Below are positions 34,121-41,778 of a DNA stretch of 64,000 nt, one piece after another. Origin of the DNA: Amnibacterium flavum (GTDB lineage: Bacteria; Actinomycetota; Actinomycetes; Actinomycetales; Microbacteriaceae); contig NZ_QEOP01000002.1 of NCBI RefSeq assembly GCF_003097495.1, forward strand, positions 620,001-684,000. Reading direction: 5' to 3'. How positions within the stretch are numbered: position 1 is the first letter of the stretch; each line of letters opens with the position of its first letter. The notes below the pieces were generated by a model. The model made no database searches. It was given only the letters and a program-made list of their open reading frames with translations, and had not been told where the DNA came from. The translations under genes and the position numbers were made by a program.

Positions 34121-35080
34121 TCAGCGCGTGCGGGCGCCGACGACTCGGAGGATCGCGAGCAGCGACGCCGCGACGAGACCGGCGGAGGCGAGCCGGATCC
34201 GGCGTCTCCGACGCCATCCGCCGGAGATGCCGTTGGACTCGGGGGTCGGGGCGAACACGTTTCCGTCGCTATCGGCGACGGGGCCCTTCCGGAGTGCGAT
34301 CGCGAGGAGCGCCGGCTGGGTGAGTCGTGCGAACAGGGTGGGGAACAGGATCTGCAGCGGGATCGTCAACCGCTGCGTCTGCCCGACGACGACCTGGCGC
34401 CGCGGTCGCCTCGCGGATCTGACGATGGCCCGGGCGACTCTCTCGGGGGCGACCGCGGGCGGGAGCGCATGCACCTCCTTGCCGGTGAAATTCGCGCCGT
34501 GCTGGTAGATCGGGGTGTCGATCGTGGTGGGGAGGATCAACGACAGGCTGATGCCGCGAGGGAGTTCGGGGCGGAGCGCTTCCGCGAATCCGAGCAGACC
34601 GTGCTTGCTGGCGATGTAGCCGCTGGTGTACGGCGCGGCCACCTTCGAGAAGACGGAGCCGACGAGGATCAGCCCGCCGCGGCCCTGGGCGCGGAACACG
34701 GGGAGCACCGCCCGGACACTCGAGATCACGCCGATGAGGTTGGTGTCGATGATCTTCCGGAACACGTCGGCGGGGACATCCTCGAACCGGCCGTAGGCGA
34801 ACACCGATGCCGCGCAGACCCAGGCGTCGATCCGACCGAACTCGCTTACCGCGGCGTCGACGAGGCCCTGCACCTGCGTCTCGTCGCTGATATCGGTCGG
34901 AACGATCAGGGTGGGGGAGCCCAGCCTGCGTGTTTCGCGGGCCACGACCTCCAGGGTGCCGGCATCGCGTGAGGCGAGCACGATCCGATAGCTGTGACGC
35001 GCGAACCTCAGCGCGCTCGCGCGGCCGATCCCGCTCGATGCGCCGATGACGACGGCGACGCGGTCCTGATTCCTGGTCAC
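34121..35080 (-). CDS. SDR oxidoreductase with C-terminal membrane anchor
   Basis: 319 residues. SDR motifs VIGASSGIGRASALRF, catalytic YIASKHGLLGF with preceding SVFS, and CAAS in the NAG place. After the ~250-residue SDR domain there is an extension with ALPPAVAPERVARAIV, LTIPLQILFPTLFARL and a terminal helix after RRRRRIR (ASAGLVAASLLAIL). This layout is the short-chain SDR_c family often acting on lipids at the membrane. GTG start. Substrate unknown. Confidence 0.86.
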   Translation of the reverse strand: MTRNQDRVAVVIGASSGIGRASALRFARHSYRIVLASRDAGTLEVVARETRRLGSPTLIVPTDISDETQVQGLVDAAVSEFGRIDAWVCAASVFAYGRFEDVPADVFRKIIDTNLIGVISSVRAVLPVFRAQGRGGLILVGSVFSKVAAPYTSGYIASKHGLLGFAEALRPELPRGISLSLILPTTIDTPIYQHGANFTGKEVHALPPAVAPERVARAIVRSARRPRRQVVVGQTQRLTIPLQILFPTLFARLTQPALLAIALRKGPVADSDGNVFAPTPESNGISGGWRRRRRIRLASAGLVAASLLAILRVVGARTR

Positions 35081-35191
35081 AGTGGGGCCTCCTGGGGTCG
35101 GCCCTCACGCTAGGCGTCTGCGCAGGCCGCGTACCGTCGACCAGCACGACCGTCAGCCATTCCAGGGGCCGCTCCCAGCCCGGCGCACCGT

Positions 35192-35228
35192 GTGCGTCAG
35201 CCGAGGAGCGGGTGCGTCAGCCGAGGAG
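35192..35228. repeat. 17-bp direct repeat spanning a stop codon
   Basis: GTGCGTCAGCCGAGGAG occurs at 35192 and 35212 with 3 bp between. The right copy contains the end (codons Leu-Leu-Gly-stop) of the minus-strand DUF1345-like gene; the left copy repeats it beyond the stop. Probably a small slip duplication. Confidence 0.88.
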
Positions 35229-35909
35229 ACTGACCGCCCGCGAGATGACGAGGGCGAGGAGGACGAATCCGGCGAACGCCTCGAACCCCATCAGCGCTTT
35301 GGCGCGATGGGAGAGCGGCATCGTGTCGGTGGGGCTGAAGGCCATGGAGTTGCTCAGTGAGAAGTAGAGGTAGTCGATGAATGCGGGCACCCAGTCGGCC
35401 TTCACGGAGGAGCGGACGGCGACCTCGACGACGGCGTCGTGGTCCTCGTCCTGCGGGAACCGGAAGTCGGCGGGCTCGAGCTTGTCGCGTGCCCGGAGCC
35501 GGCGCGAGACGGGGCCGCCCCGGTCGAGTTCCCAGAAGATGAGCGCGAAGGCGATGACGTTGGTCACCCATACCTGCAGCGCCGCGAGCAGTAGAGGATG
35601 TCCGTCGTTGTTGGGCACCGTGACGAGCTGGATGACGAGCTGGACGAGCGCGACCTGGTTGGCGAGGAGCAGGACGAGTGACTGGCCGATCGACAGCCAC
35701 CGCGACCATCGCTGCTCGCGGTTCAGTCGACGGGGGTTCAGCACGACCAGGGGGATCAGGAGGACGATCCCGATCGCCAGGACGACGTAGCGCAGCTGGG
35801 GGAAGAACGAACCGGGGAGGGTCGTGTAGAGGGTGAGCGCGACGATGATCGCGAGAGCTGCGGGCCATCGCGATTCGGCAGCGGCGCGCCGCGAAGGATC
35901 CCTGGTCAT
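35217..35909 (-). CDS. DUF1345-like membrane protein
   Basis: 230 residues with about five helices: AALAIIVALTLYTTLPG, VVLAIGIVLLIPLVVL, LSIGQSLVLLLANQVAL, VWVTNVIAFALIFWELD and the last pair. The end segment FIDYLYFSLSNSMAFSPTDT and MGFEAFAGFVLLALVISRAV is the typical DUF1345 ending, which resembles a pore-loop region of two-helix potassium channels. Single gene, function unknown. Confidence 0.8.
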   Translation of the reverse strand: MTRDPSRRAAAESRWPAALAIIVALTLYTTLPGSFFPQLRYVVLAIGIVLLIPLVVLNPRRLNREQRWSRWLSIGQSLVLLLANQVALVQLVIQLVTVPNNDGHPLLLAALQVWVTNVIAFALIFWELDRGGPVSRRLRARDKLEPADFRFPQDEDHDAVVEVAVRSSVKADWVPAFIDYLYFSLSNSMAFSPTDTMPLSHRAKALMGFEAFAGFVLLALVISRAVSLLG

Positions 35910-35978
35910 GTCGCGAGCCTAGAGCCGTGCGCGGCCCGCACCTGCGTGCACCGCGGTACTAAACTCGCCCTCAGCTAA

Positions 35979-36052
35979 GGGCTCTTAGCTCAGTTGGTTA
36001 GAGCGCCACGTTTACACCGTGGATGTCGGGGGTTCGAATCCCTCAGGGCCCA
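35979..36052 (+). tRNA. tRNA-Val (anticodon TAC)
   Basis: 74-nt cloverleaf: acceptor GGGCTCT pairs with AGGGCCC (one G-U), D arm GCTCAGTTGGTTAGAGC, anticodon stem CCACG/CGTGG with loop TTTACAC giving TAC, and T arm GGGGGTTCGAATCCCTC. The 3' CCA is not encoded (sequence continues CCG after the discriminator A). Reads GTA and related valine codons. Confidence 0.96.
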
Positions 36053-36122
36053 CCGGAGGGCTACCGCCCGAGGGGCCGCCCTCAGGTGGGCCCCTGGCGC
36101 ACGCTTGCGCCGGGGATCGAGT

Positions 36123-36138
36123 CCCTCAGGGCCCACCG
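36123..36138 (+). repeat. Partial duplicate of tRNA-Val 3' end
   Basis: CCCTCAGGGCCCACCG is an exact copy of the tRNA 3' end at 36040-36055, 83 bp downstream. The stretch before it (GGGGATCGAG versus GGGGGTTCGAA) is a diverged T-loop, so about 27 bp of the tRNA 3' half is duplicated. This is the usual footprint of integrase attachment sites, but no integrase or element lies between the copies. Confidence 0.8.
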
Positions 36139-36170
36139 TGAACCGGCCGTTCGGAGAGTCGCCCGACTGC

Positions 36171-36299
36171 TCAGCGGCGGCGGCCTCGATGCTCGGGCGG
36201 CAGCGGCTTCAGGCGGAGAAACTCCCGCACCTTCTTGTTGCGCAGCACCATGCGGGCGATCGGGATCAGCACGGGCAGGAATCTCACTAGTCGGAGCAT
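36171..36299 (-). CDS. Small conserved basic protein (42 residues)
   Basis: Reads MLRLVRFLPVLIPIARMVLR, then NKKVREFLRLKP and ends HRGRRR. A hydrophobic helix followed by a strongly basic tail suggests a membrane-surface or nucleic-acid-associated microprotein. GAGAGG lies 7 nt before the ATG. Lies between the tRNA remnant and an SDR. Similar short proteins occur in Microbacteriaceae from memory; function unknown. Confidence 0.65.
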   Translation of the reverse strand: MLRLVRFLPVLIPIARMVLRNKKVREFLRLKPLPPEHRGRRR

Positions 36300-36433
36300 C
36301 AGGACCTCTCGGTTGTCGCGGGGCGGTGTCCGGCGATCTTCCCCGACTCGGGCTGGGAACCACTCGGGGGAGCCGCGTTCCGGGGGTCTGACAGGGCCTC
36401 GGAGACTTCGGAACGGCGACTTAGCGTCGCCTC

Positions 36434-37195
36434 ATGGACATCACTTCACGTTCCGTATTCATCGCCGGCGGCACCTCCGGAATCGGGCTCGAGCTGGCCC
36501 GACGCTTCAGCGCGGCAGGCAGCACCGTCGTCGTCGGCGGACGCCGCACCGACCTCTTAGAACGGCTCGACGCCGAGGGGCTCGGCACCGTCGAGATCGA
36601 CGTCACAGATCCCGAGTCGGTCACCCGCGCGCGTGACCAGGTGCTGACGCGCTTCCCGAGTATCGACACAATCGTGACCATGTCGGGGATCGGGCAGCCC
36701 GAGGATCTCCGCGACCCGGCGCACTTCGCGACGACCGAGGCGACGATCGCCGTCAACGTGCTCGGCACCATCCGCGTCGTCGACGCGTTCACACCCCACC
36801 TCATCGCGCAGGGAAGCGGCACCATCATCACCGTCAGCTCGGGCATCGGCTTCCTGCCGTTCCCGCTCATGGCGACCTATGGCGCATCGAAAGCCGCGGT
36901 CCACGCCTACAGCGAAGCACTCCGGGCACAACTCGCCGGGACGGGTGTCGAGGTCGCCGAGCTCGTTCCGCCCGCGGTGGCGACCGACTTCGGACCGAGC
37001 AACCCGCACGCGCTCCCTCTGGACGACTACGCGACAGAGGTCATGGGACTGCTCGCGCAGCAGCCGACCCCGCAGGAGATCCTCGTGCAGGGCGTGCTCA
37101 TGCACCGGTGGGCCGAGCGGGACGGCACCTACGCCGCACTCGTCGAGCAGCGGTCGAGGGCCCTCGCCGGTCTGCCCGGCCGGTCACGGGACTAG
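36434..37195 (+). CDS. DltE/SDR-family oxidoreductase
   Basis: 253 residues. Nucleotide motif IAGGTSGIGLELARRF, SGIG in the NAG region, catalytic Ser in TVSSGIGFLP and Tyr/Lys in YGASKAAVHAYSEAL. The layout (SSG-GF-P-YGASKAA, PPAVATDF) belongs to the DltE-like SDR group. The start follows TAGCGT (36422-36427) by 6 nt, a leaderless pattern. The next gene, an XRE/MmyB regulator, starts 10 bp after its stop; such regulator-SDR pairs are common in actinobacteria, so it is probably the regulated gene. Confidence 0.88.
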   Translation: MDITSRSVFIAGGTSGIGLELARRFSAAGSTVVVGGRRTDLLERLDAEGLGTVEIDVTDPESVTRARDQVLTRFPSIDTIVTMSGIGQPEDLRDPAHFATTEATIAVNVLGTIRVVDAFTPHLIAQGSGTIITVSSGIGFLPFPLMATYGASKAAVHAYSEALRAQLAGTGVEVAELVPPAVATDFGPSNPHALPLDDYATEVMGLLAQQPTPQEILVQGVLMHRWAERDGTYAALVEQRSRALAGLPGRSRD

Positions 37196-37204
37196 CGTGC
37201 CGGT

Positions 37205-38035
37205 ATGAGCGACGAATCGAACGAGAACCGGTTGGGCGCGTACCTGCGCGCCCGGCGCGGTCTCGTCTCGCCGGAACAAGCGGGCCTGCCCCCGGGCGGC
37301 TTCCGGCGCGTGCCCGGGCTGCGCCGTGAAGAGGTCGCCATGCTCGCGGGCATCAGCGCCGACTACTACCTGCGCCTCGAACGCGGACGCGACGCCCACC
37401 CGTCCGGCCAGGTGCTCGATGCCCTGGCGCGAGTCCTGCGCCTCGACGACGTCGAACGCGACTACCTGCGCGGGCTCGTCGAAACGGGGCCGCGGCCTCG
37501 CACCCGGCAGGGGATCGTCGAGCGGGTGCCCGCCCGCCTGCACGAACTGCTGGCGGGGATCGGACTCCCGGCCTTCATCGAAGGCCGCGCCTACGACGTC
37601 CTCGCGGCGAACGAACTCGCGACCGCCCTGTCACCCCGGATCCGGCCCGGCGAGAACCGACTCCGCTCGCTCTTCCTGGACCCCGAGGAGCAGTCGTTCC
37701 AGAAGGACTGGGCGGCGTCGTCCGCGGAGTTCATCGCCGCATTCCGGCAGTCGGTGGGCGACGACAACGACGATCCTCGATTCGTCGAGCTCGTCGGTGA
37801 GCTGTCGCTGTCCAGCGGGCGCTTCCGTGAGCTGTGGGCGCGGCACGACGTGCGGATGCTCGAAGGCGGGACCACGACCGTCGACCACCCGGTCGTGGGT
37901 GAACTGCGACTCCACCGCGACAAGTTGCCTGTCGAGGGCCTGATCCTCGTCATCTACTACGCCGATGCGGGGAGCGAGAGTGCTGAGAAGCTCGAACTCC
38001 TCGCCTCACTCGCGGCCCAGGGGCCGCTCGTCTGA
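37205..38035 (+). CDS. XRE-family regulator with MmyB-like ligand domain
   Basis: 276 residues. Helix-turn-helix with VPGLRREEVAMLAGISADYY and LRLERGRDAHPSGQVLDAL, then the MmyB-like PAS-type domain (RAYDVLAANELATALSP, ENRLRSLFLDPE, FRQSVGDD, WARHDVRMLEGGTTTVDHP, GELRLHRDKLPVEG). This family often regulates an adjacent SDR and binds a fatty-acid-like ligand. TAGCGT at 37194-37199, 5 nt before the ATG, indicates a further promoter. Confidence 0.9.
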   Translation: MSDESNENRLGAYLRARRGLVSPEQAGLPPGGFRRVPGLRREEVAMLAGISADYYLRLERGRDAHPSGQVLDALARVLRLDDVERDYLRGLVETGPRPRTRQGIVERVPARLHELLAGIGLPAFIEGRAYDVLAANELATALSPRIRPGENRLRSLFLDPEEQSFQKDWAASSAEFIAAFRQSVGDDNDDPRFVELVGELSLSSGRFRELWARHDVRMLEGGTTTVDHPVVGELRLHRDKLPVEGLILVIYYADAGSESAEKLELLASLAAQGPLV

Positions 38036-38053
38036 CCGTCCGCCCGGGGCCCC

Positions 38054-38323
38054 TCAGCCGATGACTTCGGCGACGACCTGCCGCCAGTCGTCGTCGGACA
38101 CGACCTGACGGGACGGGTCGAAGTTGTCGGCCACGAACTTGCCCTCGCGTCGGCTGATGTGCGCGATCAGCGCCTCCTCCGCGTGGAGGGTCCAGGTCGG
38201 TTCCGCGTCCTCCGAGCCGTCGGCGCGGATCGTGTGCTGGACGCCGTCGCGCCAGAAGGTCGCCTCACCGGTCTCGGGGATCTCGATGTCGTCGACGCCG
38301 GGCTGGCCGTTCTCGTTGCTCAT
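38054..38323 (-). CDS. Small acidic hypothetical protein
   Basis: 89 residues, acidic. Begins MSNENGQPGVDDIEIP, contains ATFWRDGVQHTIRADGS and LHAEEALIAHISRREGKFV, ends DDWRQVVAEVIG. A WRDGVxHTIR beta-hairpin and two helices are likely. No known family recognised. Convergent with the MmyB-type regulator, 18 bp between stops. Confidence 0.62.
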   Translation of the reverse strand: MSNENGQPGVDDIEIPETGEATFWRDGVQHTIRADGSEDAEPTWTLHAEEALIAHISRREGKFVADNFDPSRQVVSDDDWRQVVAEVIG

Positions 38324-38493
38324 GCGCGCACACTATGCCTCACCGGCGACGACCGGCAATCATCTGCTGCACCGGGAACTCCCACCCGCCAGTCAGCCTG
38401 GGGGAGGGGCAGCCAGGCCGTTGGCCAGGTGAGTGGCGCACTGTTGTCGCCTCGGTCCCACATCCGGTGCCGTGCACCGAGCAGGAGTTCCCT

Positions 38494-38658
38494 TTGTCCT
38501 CGCCCGCACTGACTTCCGCGCTTCGCCAGCAGCGGATCATGCAGTGGGTGACGCCCGCCGTCACCGCAGTCCTGATCGTCCTCGCAGCCCAGCAGGGTGA
38601 GCAGCAGCGCGAATCCGTCGATCTGCTCCACCGGGTCAAGGGCGTCTTCTCCCGCTGA
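38494..38658 (+). CDS. Small membrane protein (54 residues, TTG start)
   Basis: Reads SSPALTSALRQQRIMQWV, then helix TPAVTAVLIVLAAQQGEQQR and tail ESVDLLHRVKGVFSR. AGGAG lies 8 nt before the TTG start. One membrane-spanning helix, N-terminus inside. Codon use fits coding. Function unknown. A longer frame upstream (to 38335) lacks a ribosome site and coding character. Confidence 0.55.
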   Translation: MSSPALTSALRQQRIMQWVTPAVTAVLIVLAAQQGEQQRESVDLLHRVKGVFSR

Positions 38659-38679
38659 GCCCACCCCTTCCGGGTGTGT

Positions 38680-38719
38680 GACCGGTGCACGGCGGCCCCG
38701 TCGTCATCGCGCACCGGTC
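38680..38719. terminator. Inverted repeat after small membrane protein
   Basis: GACCGGTGC and GCACCGGTC, perfect 9-bp arms with a 22-nt loop, 22 bp after the small ORF and 100 bp before the operator-controlled isomerase. Could be a terminator or a protein site. The U-tract is missing. Confidence 0.45.
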
Positions 38720-38823
38720 GAGCAGGATCGTGTTCGACATTCCTCGCAGCAGGGTGCGACCGTCCCGCCCGCAGCGCGGAAGCCGCTCGCAGGGAGACGG
38801 AAGATCAGCCGATGCCTATCGGT

Positions 38824-38849
38824 GAAAAGTGTTCGGAAATACACTTTTC
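38824..38849. promoter_or_regulatory. 26-bp operator C, perfect, overlapping isomerase promoter
   Basis: GAAAAGTGT and ACACTTTTC are perfect 9-bp inverted half-sites around 8 bp. TACACT (38840-38845) serves as the -10, 6 nt before the ATG at 38852, so the mRNA is leaderless and the operator covers the whole core promoter. Same length and core as sites at 10676 and 13321, 25-28 kb away. Best-conserved of the three. Confidence 0.85.
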
Positions 38850-38851
38850 GC

Positions 38852-39703
38852 ATGACCATCGATGTTCATACTCACCCGTCGCGTCCGAACCGTCTGTCGT
38901 TCATGGGGGCCAACCTCGTCGCTCAGCAGCTCGGCTGGAACATGACCGAGGGATGGTTCCAGGGCGACGCGGCAGCGAACGCGCACTATGCGCCCCTCGC
39001 GACGTATGAGGAGCGCTTCGAAGCCTTCATCGACAGTGCCGTGGAGGCCGGGTTCGACACCGTCGACGTGTGGCATCCGCAGCTCAGCTACGAATGGGCG
39101 ACCGATGAGCACTTCGCGATCGCCCGCCGGGTGCTCGACCGGCACGGAGTCCGCGTCGCCAGCTACGGAAGCCACTACGGCGAGACGGTCGAGCAGTTCC
39201 GCCGCGCCAACGAAGTCGCCCGCGTGCTCGGCACGCGCGTGCTGGGCGGGAACACGCACCTGATCGAACGCGACCGTCCCGCACTGGTCGAGATCCTCCG
39301 CGAGTTCGGGCATGTGTTCGCCCTCGAGAACCACCCCCAGAAGAGCACGGCGGAGCTCCTGTCCGACATGGGCGAAGGTGACTCCGATGTGATCGGCGCG
39401 ACCGTTGACACGGGGTGGTTCGCCACCCAGGGATACGACGCGGCACGTGCGATCCGCGAACTCGGCGCTCGCGTCTTCTACGTCCACCTCAAGGATGTCC
39501 GCGCTGTGGGAGCCCACGATACCTGCGCGTACGGTGACGGGATCGTCCCGATCGCCGACTGCGTCGCTGCGCTGCAGGAGGTCGGCTACACCGGTGTCAT
39601 CAGCATCGAGCACGAACCGGAGCACTACGACCCCTTCCCCGAGATCGAGCGCAATCGCGTCGTCCTCACCGACCTTCTCGAACGGGGTGTCTCAGGCCCC
39701 TGA
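38852..39703 (+). CDS. Sugar isomerase/epimerase, AP-endonuclease-2-like TIM barrel
   Basis: 283 residues. Metal-ligand positions of the xylose-isomerase-like barrel: Glu in FALENHPQKS, Asp/His-type in GATVDTGWFATQG, YVHLKDVRAVG, and Glu in GVISIEHEPEHYDPF. Early GFDTVDVWHPQLSYEW is also typical. Related barrels handle inosose, 3-keto sugars or act in glycoside cleavage. Its operator matches those of the thuA and Gfo/Idh genes, so it is probably part of the same pathway. Starts directly after operator C. Confidence 0.86.
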   Translation: MTIDVHTHPSRPNRLSFMGANLVAQQLGWNMTEGWFQGDAAANAHYAPLATYEERFEAFIDSAVEAGFDTVDVWHPQLSYEWATDEHFAIARRVLDRHGVRVASYGSHYGETVEQFRRANEVARVLGTRVLGGNTHLIERDRPALVEILREFGHVFALENHPQKSTAELLSDMGEGDSDVIGATVDTGWFATQGYDAARAIRELGARVFYVHLKDVRAVGAHDTCAYGDGIVPIADCVAALQEVGYTGVISIEHEPEHYDPFPEIERNRVVLTDLLERGVSGP

Positions 39704-39731
39704 CGGCCTTGAGGGTTAAGCTGGTCACCTG

Positions 39732-39815
39732 CCTGGCGACTGATGCCAGGGTGGTCGGCCTCCAGCGGTCGATCCGAGGCTTGAAACCTCCGGCATCCAC
39801 ATCACCGGAGGTTTC
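39732..39815 (+). promoter_or_regulatory. Structured leader of MFS exporter mRNA, SD-sequestering hairpin
   Basis: Three consecutive hairpins: CCTGGC/GCCAGG (39732-39750), GCCTC/GAGGC (39758-39780) and GAAACCTCCGG/CCGGAGGTTTC (39783-39815, 11-bp perfect stem). The last one holds the GGAGG ribosome site, 8 nt before the ATG. Unfolding would be needed for translation, so a riboswitch, ribosome-mediated or antibiotic-sensing control is likely. The class is not identified. Confidence 0.6.
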
Positions 39816-39819
39816 TTCC

Positions 39820-41253
39820 ATGTCCGCTGCCCTACGCACCCACAATCGGTGGCTCGCGCTCGTCGTCCTGGCCCTCACCCAGCTCGTCGTCGTGCTCGAC
39901 GGCACCATCGTCAACATCGCCCTCCCCGAGGCTCAGCTGGAACTCGGCCTCACCGACGGCGAGCGCGGATGGGTGGTTACCGCCTATGCGCTCGCATTCG
40001 GCGCTCTGCTCCTCCTCGGCGGTCGCATCGCGGACTATTGGGGCCGCAAGCGCGCGTACATGCTCGGCATGATCGGCTTCGGTCTCGCCTCCGTCTGGGG
40101 CGGGCTCGCGCAGAACGGCTTCGAGCTCATCCTCGCCCGGGGGCTGCAGGGTGCCTTCGCCGCGCTCCTCGCGCCCGCCGCTCTCGCTCTGCTCACCGTC
40201 ACGTTCCCGTCGGGCCGCGAGCGCAACACGGCCTTCGCCGTCTTCGGTGCCATCGCCGGCGCCGGAGCCGCAGTGGGGATGGTGCTCGGCGGAGTGCTCA
40301 CCGAGTTCGCCGACTGGCGCTGGTGCCTGCTCGTCAATGTCTTCTTCGTGATCGTCGGCGTCATCGGCGGCGCGCTGTTCCTCGACGAGAGCCGCGCCGA
40401 GGGGGACAACAGATACGACGTCCTCGGCGCCGTCACCGTCACCCTCGGGCTCGGCTCGCTCGTCTACGGCTTCAGCCTCGCCGAAGGCGGATGGGGTCAG
40501 CCGACGACCATCGGGTTCCTGGCCCTCGGCGCAGGTCTCCTCGTTCTCTTCGTCTACGTCGAGATGAAGGTCGCGCAGCCGCTGCTCCCGTTGCGCATCG
40601 TCGCGGACCGGATCCGTGCAGGCGCATTCCTCATCCAGCTCCTCGCCGGAAGCGTCATGATCGGCGCCCTGCTCTACCTGACGTTCCACCTGCAGATCGT
40701 GCTGGGTCTGTCGCCTCTCGCCGCGGGGCTCGCCAGCCTGCCCCTGCCGTTCGCCATCACCCTGGTCGCGCCGATCGTCACCAAGCTGCTCCCGAAGGTG
40801 GGGCCGCGACCGCTTCTCATCGGCGGGCCTCTGGTCGTTGCAGCCTCGATGCTGTTCCTGAGTGGGATCACCGCCGACGGCACCTATGTCGCCCAGGTCC
40901 TCCCGGGCCTTATCCTGCTGGGCATCGGGATGGGCTTCGTGTTCGTTCCCCTGCAGAACGTCGCGCTCGCGGGGGTCGCCCCGCACGACGCGGGCGCAGC
41001 GTCGGCCACCGCCAACTCGGCGATGCAGATCGGCGGGTCCATCGGTCTCTCGGTCTTCACCGCGATCTACGTCGCCGCGGTCCCGAGCGGCGGCAACCCG
41101 CTCGTCGGCTTCACGACCGGGTACTCCGCTACGTTCGTCGCCGCGGCCGTCGGAATGGTCATCGCCTCGATCGTCGCCGCGACTCTGCTCCGCGGCGGGC
41201 GCGCCCGCCTCCGGCTGCAGGCGACCGGAGCACCCATCCCGCACCTCGGCTGA
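39820..41253 (+). CDS. MFS drug exporter, DHA2 (14-helix) type
   Basis: 477 residues. Helix 1 includes motif D1-like LDGTIVNIALPEAQ, then motif A as GGRIADYWGRKRAYMLG, and motif C-like GAIAGAGAAVGMVLGG. The arrangement is that of EmrB/QacA-type proton antiporters. Many exporters of this kind are induced by their substrate. The hairpin-rich leader suggests post-transcriptional control here. Start chosen at MSAALRTH behind GGAGG. Confidence 0.9.
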   Translation: MSAALRTHNRWLALVVLALTQLVVVLDGTIVNIALPEAQLELGLTDGERGWVVTAYALAFGALLLLGGRIADYWGRKRAYMLGMIGFGLASVWGGLAQNGFELILARGLQGAFAALLAPAALALLTVTFPSGRERNTAFAVFGAIAGAGAAVGMVLGGVLTEFADWRWCLLVNVFFVIVGVIGGALFLDESRAEGDNRYDVLGAVTVTLGLGSLVYGFSLAEGGWGQPTTIGFLALGAGLLVLFVYVEMKVAQPLLPLRIVADRIRAGAFLIQLLAGSVMIGALLYLTFHLQIVLGLSPLAAGLASLPLPFAITLVAPIVTKLLPKVGPRPLLIGGPLVVAASMLFLSGITADGTYVAQVLPGLILLGIGMGFVFVPLQNVALAGVAPHDAGAASATANSAMQIGGSIGLSVFTAIYVAAVPSGGNPLVGFTTGYSATFVAAAVGMVIASIVAATLLRGGRARLRLQATGAPIPHLG

Positions 41254-41338
41254 CCGGCCAGCTGGACCCGGCACGCGGATTCAGTGTGGGCTGCATCACG
41301 ACTCGGATGCCGCAGCATGTCGCTCCGCGTGCTCCCGG

Positions 41339-41695
41339 CTAGGACAGCTCCTGGTAGAGCCCGAGCGGGTTGCCGTCGGGGTCGTCGAAGTCGCACCACG
41401 AGATGAGGCCGGGTACGGACTCGATCTCGCCGACCGCGACGCCGAGATCGCTGAGGTCGGCTCGCGCCTCGGCGATATCGATCACCCCGAATCGCAGGCG
41501 CGACGAAGGAGACGGCGCGTCCTGGACGCTCAGCTGCAGCCACAGGCCCGGATGAGGCTGATACTCCTGCAGGTCGTCGTCGATGACCAGATCGGGCTCG
41601 GCGCCGAGAACACGGTCGTAGAAGCGGCGCGAGGAAGTCATGTCGGTGACTCCGATCTCCAGGGTGGCACCGGTGATGCGGCTGAGGAGGCTCAT
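41339..41695 (-). CDS. VOC-family (glyoxalase/bleomycin-resistance fold) protein
   Basis: 118 residues. Two beta-alpha-beta-beta-beta modules: TLEIGVTDMTSSRRFYDRVL and the C-terminal WCDFDDPDGNPLGLYQEL, which is the characteristic VOC ending with a metal-ligand Glu/Gln. Substrate unknown. Divergent to the nuclease-like gene next to it. Confidence 0.85.
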   Translation of the reverse strand: MSLLSRITGATLEIGVTDMTSSRRFYDRVLGAEPDLVIDDDLQEYQPHPGLWLQLSVQDAPSPSSRLRFGVIDIAEARADLSDLGVAVGEIESVPGLISWCDFDDPDGNPLGLYQELS

Positions 41696-41778
41696 GGTCC
41701 AACAGTCGCGAATGGCGAGGCGGCGCGCAACCCGGGCCGCGACGATGGGTGACGGTGGTCACGTCTACCGTGCACCGT

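Noticed and set aside
36100-36139. Second tRNA gene after tRNA-Val
   Set aside because: Only the 3' part is similar; there is no D arm or anticodon stem upstream, so it is a fragment.
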